Source: Micavibrio_B sp044238965 (GTDB lineage: Bacteria > Pseudomonadota > Alphaproteobacteria > Micavibrionales > Micavibrionaceae). From it: DNA of 9,048 nt. Shown in pieces: positions 1 through 5,697 of the stretch; positions within the stretch are counted from its first letter, which is position 1; the number at the start of each line of letters is the position of its first letter. The notes under the pieces were generated by a model that worked only from the letters and a program-made list of their open reading frames with translations, did not search any database and was not told the DNA's origin. The stretch is taken from NCBI GenBank assembly GCA_044238965.1, contig JBIICJ010000062.1, forward strand, positions 1 through 9,048, written 5' to 3'. Position numbers and translations under genes: made by a program.

Positions 1-374
1 ACAGCCTCACCCAGCCCGGCACATGGCTGGCGAACATCACGCCCAAAGCGCTGACGCTGACGGTGATCATTCCGAATACGGTGAGTATTATGAGCCAGGT
101 GCCGGTGGTGAATGTCAGCGTCAATAGTGGCACAGCGCTCTCTTCTTTTGCTGCCCCACCAAGTAATAACGTGCCAGTAATTAACTTTGATGCGCCGGAT
201 AAAGACAAAGAATTATCACCTTCAGCAGGTGCATCTTCTGAATCAGAACGCAACGTGAACACTAAAGAAACAACACGCAGAAACTATGAAGAAGCACGAC
301 GCCTTAATAGCAATCGCCCGATCTTGACGATTGACGCATCACTGGCACAAAAAATTGGCCTCACTAGCTTCTAA
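1..374 (+). CDS. C-terminal part of an unrecognised protein, cut by the window edge
   Basis: The frame is open from base 3 through a GTG at 63 to the TAA at 372-374. The true start is therefore probably left of the window and the GTG is probably internal. The visible part is about 124 residues. It begins with a segment containing ITPKALTLTV, which resembles the linkers between MBG/YDG repeats of filamentous-haemagglutinin-like surface adhesins. It then becomes rich in Ser, Asn, Pro and Val, continues through a charged stretch around residues 65-90 of the GTG-started frame, and ends in PILTIDASLAQKIGLTSF. No catalytic motif or membrane segment is visible. The stop lies one base from the end of the convergent lysozyme fragment. 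The adhesin idea rests on one short motif and is weak; I do not recognise the family. Confidence 0.5.
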   Translation, partial: SLTQPGTWLANITPKALTLTVIIPNTVSIMSQVPVVNVSVNSGTALSSFAAPPSNNVPVINFDAPDKDKELSPSAGASSESERNVNTKETTRRNYEEARRLNSNRPILTIDASLAQKIGLTSF

Positions 375-375
375 A

Positions 376-615
376 TCAACTTAGACAATCTTTATACGTC
401 AATCCCTCAGCCTCCCTCCGCCTAACAAGCCCGCGCAGTTTCTTCCCGCCAGCCCACACCCATTTCATGAGTTCCGCTGGCACGTCATCATGTTCCTCGC
501 GGTTGACCTTGCGGCGGAGGGTGGAGCGTTGAAGCGCTCCACCGCCCAGATTGAAGTTAAACGACACTAGCGCATCGAACTGGCCGTTGTTAAGTGGCAC
601 AATGAAGCTAGGCAT
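376..615 (-). pseudogene. C-terminal fragment of a GH24 (T4/lambdoid-type) phage lysozyme
   Basis: The 79 residues match the C-terminal half of phage GH24 muramidases (endolysins), which cleave peptidoglycan at host lysis. The marks seen are GQFDALVSFNFNLGGGAL near residues 11-28, followed by STLRRKVN, then PAEL.KWVWAGGKKLRGLVRRREAE near 46-70. Family members are usually about 140-170 residues, and the N-terminal half with the catalytic Glu is absent. The frame upstream of the ATG remains open only to a TGA at 652-654, and those codons read WPLESA and similar, with no lysozyme match. The ATG is probably an old internal codon close to the breakpoint. A catalytically dead remnant of a prophage lysis gene is the best reading; the phage it came from is not visible. 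Confidence 0.75.
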
Positions 616-917
616 TGCGCTCTCAAGAGGCCATATCGCCAGCCTACGACATCAATCCAACGCCTGTTGAAGTAAAGCCACGCGTCCTGACAACTATGAT
701 TGATCTGTACGACGGCACGGCCTCGTTAGATTTGGCCATGTCTGTTGCTGGTGATTTCCGTTTATCGAAGGAACAGACAAATACCATTATCAGTGAAGTA
801 ACCGCTGGGGTAGCGCAATGGCGTGATGTTGCACAGCAGTTTCATCTTAGTAAGCGTGAAGTTGATCGTATTGCATCCCAGCGCCTTAAGCAGCTTTTCA
901 TCTTTTCGCACTTCTAA
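615..917 (+). pseudogene. C-terminal tail of a HipA-family toxin kinase
   Basis: Residues 8-88 of this frame (about 636-878) match the extreme C-terminus of HipA-type serine/threonine kinases, the toxin of HipBA systems. The marks are SPAYDINPTP, then TTMID.YDGTASLDLAMSVAGDFRLS, then a helical segment ending WRDVAQQFHLSKREVDRIAS. Full-length HipA is about 400-440 residues, so the ATP-binding and catalytic parts are gone and no hipB antitoxin gene lies nearby. The TTG at 615 is only the first permitted start codon in the frame; I see no SD and doubt it is expressed. After IAS the frame reads QRLKQLFIFSHF, which is antisense to the recombinase-associated fragment, so the HipA homology ends at about 878. 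This is debris rather than a working toxin. Confidence 0.72.
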
Positions 918-1036
918 ATCAAGACTTCTTAAATCCTGTCCTTGCGGGCCAACCAAGACTTTTTTGCCGCCCCAGCGCCGCAGATTGATAGGGATGCGCA
1001 CAATGATTTTTTGATCTTCTGCGTGGTATTGTAGAT

Positions 1037-1040
<4 letters not shown>
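762..1040 (-). pseudogene. N-terminal fragment of a recombinase-associated protein (last gene of the recombinase operon)
   Basis: The first 54 residues (879-1040) look like the start of a small protein that commonly follows large serine recombinases in alphaproteobacterial prophages. They read VRIPINLRRWGGKKVLVGP, then DEKLLKAL. From memory, intact relatives continue after KAL with a helical, ParB/HTH-like region. Here the frame instead runs antisense through the HipA tail until a stop at 762, so residues 55-92 are not native. The ATG overlaps the recombinase stop as ATGA, which indicates translational coupling. The protein may still be made as a 92-residue chimera but has lost its presumed DNA-binding part. 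The family assignment is by pattern and moderately sure; the truncation point is clear because homology stops on both strands at the same place. Confidence 0.65.
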
Positions 1041-2391
<1,351 letters not shown>

Positions 2392-2395
<4 letters not shown>

Positions 2396-2865
2396 GCCCG
2401 CACCTTTCTGGCGCGATGATGGGTGCGTTTTTCGCTATCTTCTTTCTTGCCCAAACCAAAGAATGCATTGCCGTTCCAGCGCGTGCCTGTAATCGCAAAC
2501 GCAACACCTGAAAGGCTTTTGTATTTCAGCCCATGATATTCATAACCATCAGCCAACACATACACATGATGCTCAACGCCTTTGACCTCCCGCACCAATC
2601 GTGTTCCCACCGCCAGGCGACCGACATCACTGCGACGCTGCTGGACGGTTTTGCCTTCGGCCAGCGCTTCAAGGCGATCAATCGTTGATTTGGTCAATCC
2701 GCCATAGGTCAGCTCCTGCATCCGATAGATGATCTGATTGATCAGATAGGTACGATTATTACGCGACTGGGGAGGTACATCAAAATGCCGGTTCCAGACC
2801 TGGAGCAGCTCTTTTGTCTCCATCGCTTCCAGCGCGGCATACTCTTTTAATATGTCTATTTTCAT
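2392..2865 (-). CDS. DUF2924 family protein, recombinase partner
   Basis: This 157-residue protein matches DUF2924, a family of unknown biochemical role regularly found just upstream of large serine recombinases in alphaproteobacteria. Marks are LLQVWNRHF..PPQSRNNRTYLINQIIYRMQE followed by YGGL (about residues 23-64), GTRLVREVKGVEHHVYVLADGYEYHG (about 90-115), then YKSLS..A.AITGTRWNGNAFFGL. The tail is strongly basic (KRTHHRARKVRA), as in a nucleic-acid-binding protein. The frame is open further upstream (ATG at 2916). I chose 2865 because it has an AAAGGGG SD seven bases before it, overlaps the upstream stop as ATGA, and starts where the family similarity starts. The stop overlaps the recombinase start in the same way. 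A plausible but unproven role is a directionality or accessory factor for the recombinase. Confidence 0.88.
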
Positions 2866-3089
2866 TGTTTTGCCCCTTTCTCCGCTCTCACTTGCGTGGG
2901 TTTGCGGCTGGGACATGAATGCTTCGAAGCGGAGGGAAGTCCAGTCAAACTTCTCTCATTTTCCGAGCTATTTAATTGATTATGCTGATAAATCTTGCGG
3001 CGGACAATCGCACCCGCCAGGATCGTGATGATCTCGGCATAACGCTCTGCGCCTGTCATGTCATTTGGATTGCGTACTGTGTAATCCAT
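2862..3089 (-). CDS. Small conserved protein, first gene of the recombinase operon
   Basis: A 75-residue protein begins MDYTVRNPNDMTGAERYAEIITILAGAIVRR. The segment from MTGAERYAEI resembles short proteins (MT.AERLDE.A.ILA.GL.RLR-like) found upstream of DUF2924 and recombinase genes. The middle holds NSSENERSLTGLPSASKHSCPS, the remnant-like tail also seen in that group, followed by a basic C-terminus. One predicted helix lies at about 11-30; there is no signal peptide or membrane segment. The start has a strong AAGGAGG (3099-3105) nine bases upstream, sitting in the loop of a hairpin. The stop overlaps the DUF2924 start. A role in controlling the recombinase is suggested only by position. A Met at residue 11 would be an alternative start but has no comparable SD. 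Confidence 0.8.
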   Translation of the reverse strand: MDYTVRNPNDMTGAERYAEIITILAGAIVRRKIYQHNQLNSSENERSLTGLPSASKHSCPSRKPTQVRAEKGAKQ

Positions 3090-3090
3090 T

Positions 3091-3121
3091 GAGAAGAACC
3101 TCCTTCAAATTTGTTCTTCTC
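3091..3121 (-). promoter_or_regulatory. Inverted repeat displaying the SD of the recombinase operon
   Basis: A perfect 9-bp inverted repeat (GAGAAGAAC / GTTCTTCTC on the transcribed strand) encloses a 13-base loop holding AAATTTGAAGGAG. The stem ends one base before the ATG at 3089. In the mRNA the SD would be largely in the loop, with its last G in the stem. This could be an RNA hairpin that controls initiation, or a DNA operator for a dimeric repressor. The repeat is seen directly; the function is inferred. Confidence 0.55.
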
Positions 3122-3169
3122 CTCTGGTTTGCCGTCGGCATTGAAAACGACGACGACGAAATAAAAAAA

Positions 3170-3193
3170 GTTCGAAACATTGTTCGAGTGCAT
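3170..3193. repeat. Two tandem 12-bp imperfect repeats sharing GTTCGA
   Basis: GTTCGAAACATT is followed directly by GTTCGAGTGCAT; eight of the twelve positions agree. The two GTTC words are separated by eight bases. An operator, or a half-site of a recombinase, is possible. Confidence 0.4.
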
Positions 3194-3253
3194 CATTTTA
3201 TCTTTGCAAACCGTGTTTTTAGGAAGTCGTGCTAAATCAAGGCTTTGCCATGA

Positions 3254-3275
3254 CCACTAAATACGCAGTTAGTGG
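3254..3275. repeat. 7-bp perfect inverted repeat, candidate operator or attachment core
   Basis: CCACTAA (3254-3260) and TTAGTGG (3269-3275) flank the eight bases ATACGCAG. A spaced dyad like this in the leader of a recombinase operon could bind a dimeric repressor or the recombinase itself. No T-run follows on either strand, so it is not a terminator. Confidence 0.4.
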
Positions 3276-3309
3276 CCAGAGGCTGTGAGAGAATGTGAGA
3301 TTTGAGAGA

Positions 3310-3331
3310 GAATTTACGCTGAATTTGCGTT
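3310..3331. repeat. Tandem 11-bp imperfect direct repeat
   Basis: GAATTTACGCT is followed immediately by GAATTTGCGTT; nine of eleven positions agree. No function is evident. Confidence 0.35.
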
Positions 3332-3387
3332 CTAAAGGTACGCGAGGCTTTCGCAAAACCGCGCGAACATTGGGCTTTTGCGCAAAG

Positions 3388-3412
3388 AAAAACCCGCCAA
3401 TCAGGGCGGGTT
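3388..3412 (-). terminator. Rho-independent terminator of tRNA-Tyr
   Basis: On the minus strand, AACCCGCC pairs perfectly with GGCGGGTT across a six-base loop (3391-3412) and runs into a short T-tract. It begins 11 bases after the tRNA 3' CCA, so it ends the tRNA transcript. It also insulates the tRNA from the recombinase operon downstream. Confidence 0.88.
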
Positions 3413-3422
3413 GTTAAATAAA

Positions 3423-3508
3423 TGGTGGAAGGGACAGGATTTGAACCTGTGTACGCTCACGCGGGCAGATTTACAGTCTGCTGCCATTAACCACTCGGCC
3501 ACCCTTCC
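3423..3508 (-). tRNA. tRNA-Tyr (anticodon GTA)
   Basis: The 86-base gene folds as a class II tRNA. The acceptor stem GGAAGGG (3502-3508) pairs with CCCTTCC (3427-3433), followed by discriminator A and an encoded CCA (3423-3425). The anticodon loop CTGTAAA holds GTA at 3472-3474. The T-arm contains GGTTCAAATCC, and a long variable arm (CCGCGTGAGCG region) is present, as expected for bacterial tRNA-Tyr. It delivers tyrosine at UAU and UAC codons. A terminator follows at once, so it is transcribed alone. Its 3' end faces the mobile-element side, the usual orientation when islands integrate at tRNA genes, although large serine recombinases do not usually use tRNA targets. Confidence 0.97.
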
Positions 3509-3591
3509 ACGGGTGTAATATTCTCATCATCCCGCATCCGCCTTCTTTTTAAAGATTGCTTGCATGCGCAAGCTGGCCTTCCACGGGTGTA
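3503..3591. repeat. 15-bp direct repeat duplicating the tRNA-Tyr 5' end
   Basis: CCTTCCACGGGTGTA occurs at 3503-3517 and again at 3577-3591. The first copy spans the first six bases of tRNA-Tyr plus nine bases upstream; the second lies 74 bp further out, in the rlmB leader. Between them is a short inverted repeat GCTTGC/GCAAGC (3558-3573). It may be a relic of a second tRNA copy or of a local duplication. Confidence 0.75.
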
Positions 3592-3687
3592 TTTACAAAT
3601 CATTTGCCAAAGAAAAGACTCGACAAATTGCGTGGAACGATAGAAAAAGAATTTACACCCATAAGTCAAGAGAGAAGTGAAACATTC

Positions 3688-4665
3688 ATGCGCAAATCAC
3701 CACCAAAAAAGAAGGGGGCGGGGTCATCCTTTGGTGACCGTAATTCACAAAACCGCGGAAAACACGAAGGAATTGCCGCATCTTACGCCCGTACCAGCCA
3801 AAAAAATAATTTGGCGCGCAATTCCGTATCTTTTGACGATCACGACGATTTTGGGCATTCTACCCCTTCATCATCACGCCCGACATCAAATGCGGGACAA
3901 ACAGGGTCTGTGGGCCGCGTGCGTGTGGGGTTATATGGCATGCATGCGGTATGTGCGGCCATTCGCAACCCCGAGCGTCAAATCAGAGCGATTTATGCAG
4001 TAGAACCTGACGATCCTGCATTGATATCCGCTTTAAATGACGCCGTTGAAGAAGGGTTAGATCGCCCGCGCGTCACCCGCGTTGATAAGGAAACATTGCA
4101 CAAATCTGTTCCCCGCGAAGCGGTTCACCAAGGCATTGGGTGCGATACATCCCCCTTAGACGAAGTTTATTTATCCGATGTGTTGCGCCAAATTGATGCC
4201 AAAGGTCGCGGCGTGATTGTGATGTTAGACCAAGTCACCGACCCGCATAATATCGGTGCGATTTTACGTTCCGCCGCCGCATTTGGCGCGGATGCCGTGG
4301 TGGTGCAAAGCCGTAACGCCCCTGATATGAATGCGTTAATCGCCAAAACCGCCTGTGGCGGGGCGGAAATTGTGCCGATTGTCACCGAAACCAACCTCGC
4401 CCGCGCCATTGAAACCATGCAAAAGGCAGGGTTTTTTGCCCTTGCGCTCGATGAACGGGGTCGTGGCACTTTGGCAGACGCTCCTGATTATGAGAAAACG
4501 TTGTTGGTTTTGGGTGCGGAAGGCCCAGGGCTTCGCCCTTTAATCCGCGATAAATGCGATATTTTGGTGCGTTTGCCGACCCAAGTGCATTTCTCCAGCC
4601 TGAATGTATCGAACGCCGCCGCGATTTCATTATATGGCATCGCCATGAAGGCGAAGGGAAAATAA
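3688..4665 (+). CDS. rlmB: 23S rRNA 2'-O-ribose methyltransferase, TrmH/SpoU family (RlmB-type)
   Basis: This SPOUT-fold enzyme transfers methyl from S-adenosylmethionine to the 2'-OH of a guanosine in 23S rRNA (G2251 in E. coli numbering for RlmB). All three family motifs are present in 325 residues: DQVTDPHNIGAILR at 181-194 with Asn188 and Arg194, VLGAEGPGLRPL around 274-286 with Glu278, and SLNVSNAAAISLY around 304-316 with Asn306 and Asn309. A substrate-binding domain precedes them (about 75-155). The first ~75 residues are Lys, Ser and Asn-rich and probably disordered, which makes the protein longer than E. coli RlmB (243 residues). The frame is open back to 3556, but I take the ATG at 3688, preceded by GAGAGAAG, because upstream codons run through the duplicated tRNA region. 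A closely related TrmH-family specificity cannot be excluded. Confidence 0.92.
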   Translation: MRKSPPKKKGAGSSFGDRNSQNRGKHEGIAASYARTSQKNNLARNSVSFDDHDDFGHSTPSSSRPTSNAGQTGSVGRVRVGLYGMHAVCAAIRNPERQIRAIYAVEPDDPALISALNDAVEEGLDRPRVTRVDKETLHKSVPREAVHQGIGCDTSPLDEVYLSDVLRQIDAKGRGVIVMLDQVTDPHNIGAILRSAAAFGADAVVVQSRNAPDMNALIAKTACGGAEIVPIVTETNLARAIETMQKAGFFALALDERGRGTLADAPDYEKTLLVLGAEGPGLRPLIRDKCDILVRLPTQVHFSSLNVSNAAAISLYGIAMKAKGK

Positions 4666-4669
4666 GAAA

Positions 4670-4689
4670 CTAGCCTCTTGCAAGGCTAG
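4670..4689 (+). terminator. Hairpin after rlmB, possible terminator
   Basis: CTAGCCT pairs perfectly with AGGCTAG across a six-base loop, starting five bases after the rlmB stop. The following bases (CTCCATTCATTT) are only moderately T-rich, so termination may be weak. Confidence 0.55.
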
Positions 4690-4705
4690 CTCCATTCATT
4701 TATCG

Positions 4706-4728
4706 TTAACTTAAGAATGTTAAGTTAA
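4706..4728. terminator. AT-rich perfect inverted repeat between convergent rlmB and HTH gene
   Basis: TTAACTTAA and TTAAGTTAA form a 9-bp stem with loop GAATG. The repeat overlaps the stop codon of the minus-strand HTH gene. With the hairpin at 4670-4689 it may act as a bidirectional terminator, but the stem is AT-only apart from one C-G pair and lacks a clear T-run on either side. Confidence 0.35.
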
Positions 4729-4883
4729 AAGTTGTCATAAAATCCGTTCTTCACCTCAGAAATGCGGCCTTGGTTGACCCCAAGGATAGCAGCGATTTGG
4801 TGCTGAAAAAGGTCGGTTGTCTCAAGCAACTCCTTAATTTGGCTTACCATTTCGCTGTTTAATTTTCTACTTCTACGTTTTAT
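4725..4883 (-). CDS. Small stand-alone helix-turn-helix protein with a non-ATG start
   Basis: A 52-codon reading frame encodes KRRSRKLNSEMVSQIKELLE, then TTDLFQHQIAAILGVNQGRI and SEVKNGFYDNF. The segment HQIAAILGVNQGRISEVKNG has the pattern of a helix-turn-helix: a helix with Ala-Ala, the turn Gly-Val-Asn, and a recognition helix GRISEVKNG. The N-terminus is basic. Small orphan HTH proteins of this type occur in many bacteria; their targets are mostly unknown. A promoter and an 11-base SD match precede it. The codon at normal spacing from the SD is ATA (4881-4883); an in-frame GTG (4890-4892) lies inside the SD, and the first ATG (4848-4850) would remove 14 residues and has no SD. The gene therefore either uses ATA or has lost its start codon. 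It converges on rlmB. Confidence 0.62.
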   Translation of the reverse strand: MKRRSRKLNSEMVSQIKELLETTDLFQHQIAAILGVNQGRISEVKNGFYDNF

Positions 4884-4887
4884 TTTA

Positions 4888-4898
4888 ATCACCTCCTT
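4888..4898 (-). promoter_or_regulatory. Extended Shine-Dalgarno of the HTH gene
   Basis: On the minus strand AAGGAGGTGAT is complementary to 11 bases of the usual 16S rRNA 3' end. GGAGG lies eight bases before the ATA codon, the expected spacing, so this site points to ATA rather than the overlapping GTG as the start. Confidence 0.7.
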
Positions 4899-4922
4899 GC
4901 GGTTAATTTTTTATTAATTTTG

Positions 4923-4952
4923 ATTATATCATTAGCAGCCTATGCACACCAA
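4923..4952 (-). promoter_or_regulatory. Promoter of the HTH gene (sigma70-type)
   Basis: On the minus strand TTGGTG (4947-4952) and a perfect TATAAT (4923-4928) are separated by 18 bases, and the -10 is extended by TGA (TGATATAAT). Transcription would start near 4916, giving a leader of about 33 bases that contains the SD. Confidence 0.65.
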
Positions 4953-4968
4953 ATGAATCTGGTCATAC

Positions 4969-4977
4969 TTATCCACA
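4969..4977 (+). promoter_or_regulatory. Consensus DnaA box
   Basis: TTATCCACA matches the DnaA box consensus TTATNCACA exactly. A second site, CTATGCACA (4940-4948), differs at one position and overlaps the -35 region of the HTH gene promoter. The surroundings (4900-5035) are AT-rich. Either DnaA control of the flanking divergent genes or chance is possible. Confidence 0.45.
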
Positions 4978-5046
4978 GCGGATTTTTTTGCATTCTGCAT
5001 CTTTTTGTGTTAATGTTTTGCTAATCAATTCAGAAAGAGGTGTGTT

Positions 5047-5634
5047 ATGTCAAAAAATACCATGTTATTTGCGTCTGCTATGGGTATTGCCATGGCTCTA
5101 TCAACCCCAGCCGCCGCACAACGATTCCACCCAAATGCCGAAGCGCAAGCCGCCGGTCAAACAGATTTCGTTCAAGACAATTCTGGTCCAAATTGTGTTC
5201 GCGATGATTTTGGATATTGCGCACGCCCAGAGCAATTACAACAACCTGAACAACAACGTGCCCCTTCAGGTTATGAAACTATGGTTAGCTTTTGTGGTGG
5301 GCCGCAATGGTCAGATAGATGGGGTCGATTGATTGACCAACGTATTCGTGGTTCATTGAGTGGCAGCGTATTTGAAGCAACAGGATCACCTTATGGCCGT
5401 TTTCGTGCGCAACAAGATGCCGCATGCCGTGCGCGCGAGCAAATGTATAATTTATCTGTTCGATATAACGGATGGGATAATGTTCCGCCCGATATGCAAC
5501 GTAGTGCTGAGCGTGCATGGTACATGGCAACACAGCTTGGCCCTGAACGTGAAAGAGCGCGTCAATTTGATCAAACATGGCGCCGCCAACAAGAACGTTG
5601 GGCAGATAAGTTATCGCGCAAACTTGGTTTCTAA
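5047..5634 (+). CDS. Secreted or periplasmic protein of unknown family with four cysteines
   Basis: The 195-residue product starts with a clear Sec signal peptide: SKN/TM, a hydrophobic core LFASAMGIAMALS, and a probable signal-peptidase I site after Ala24 (STPAAA|Q). The mature part has a Gln/Ala-rich stretch (31-75) and four cysteines (50, 58, 83, 127), which could form two disulfides in the periplasm. The central segment contains FCGGPQWSDRWGRLIDQRIRG, and the C-terminus is rich in Arg, Gln and Trp (about 152-195) and probably helical. No family is recognised. The start is well supported by AGAGG six bases upstream of the ATG. It lies divergently from the HTH gene and 57 bases before polA, with no clear terminator between, so some readthrough into polA is possible. 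Confidence 0.85.
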   Translation: MSKNTMLFASAMGIAMALSTPAAAQRFHPNAEAQAAGQTDFVQDNSGPNCVRDDFGYCARPEQLQQPEQQRAPSGYETMVSFCGGPQWSDRWGRLIDQRIRGSLSGSVFEATGSPYGRFRAQQDAACRAREQMYNLSVRYNGWDNVPPDMQRSAERAWYMATQLGPERERARQFDQTWRRQQERWADKLSRKLGF

Positions 5635-5665
5635 TTTATAAAATATTTTACCCAATTGCCATGAC

Positions 5666-5697
5666 GGTCATAGGTCTTTACAACCATATCTATGACC
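5666..5697 (+). promoter_or_regulatory. Predicted hairpin covering the polA start codon
   Basis: GGTCATAG (5666-5673) and CTATGACC (5690-5697) are perfect inverted repeats; in RNA a G-U and a U-A pair extend the stem to 10 bp around the loop CTTTACAACCAT. The ATG at 5692-5694 is inside the 3' arm, and the only SD-like word (ATAGGT) is in the 5' arm. Translation could be limited by this fold. Confidence 0.5.

Larger units (their letters stand above)
3122..3387. other. Gene-free stretch between recombinase operon and tRNA-Tyr
   Basis: No convincing gene lies here on either strand. It must carry the leftward promoter of the recombinase operon, but I see no clear -35/-10 pair; a TAAAAT on the minus strand near 3199-3204 is the best -10 candidate and is weak. 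The stretch also contains short repeats listed separately (3170-3193, 3254-3275, 3310-3331), a GAC/CGA microrepeat near 3148-3160 and TGTGAGA repeats around 3284-3300. It is the most likely place for the junction between mobile and core DNA. Confidence 0.6.

Noticed and set aside
3060..3143. Short minus-strand frame MPTANQRRRTNLKEVLLNG... overlapping the start of the 75-aa gene, as a leader peptide
   Set aside because: It has no SD upstream and its reading results from passing through the hairpin and the next gene out of frame; chance is enough to explain it.
3170..3185. GTTC-N8-GTTC as an alphaproteobacterial LexA/SOS box before the recombinase operon
   Set aside because: The known box is GTTC-N7-GTTC. 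The spacing here is eight bases, so it is a near miss; it is listed only as a repeat.
4888..4898. ATCACCTCCTT on the plus strand as a fragment of the 16S rRNA 3' end
   Set aside because: It is the complement of an extended SD at the right distance from the HTH gene, and no other rRNA sequence adjoins it.
4988..5014. TTGCAT / GTTAAT as promoter of the secreted-protein gene
   Set aside because: The spacing is 15 bases and both hexamers are poor, so it was not listed as a feature although a promoter must lie in this region.
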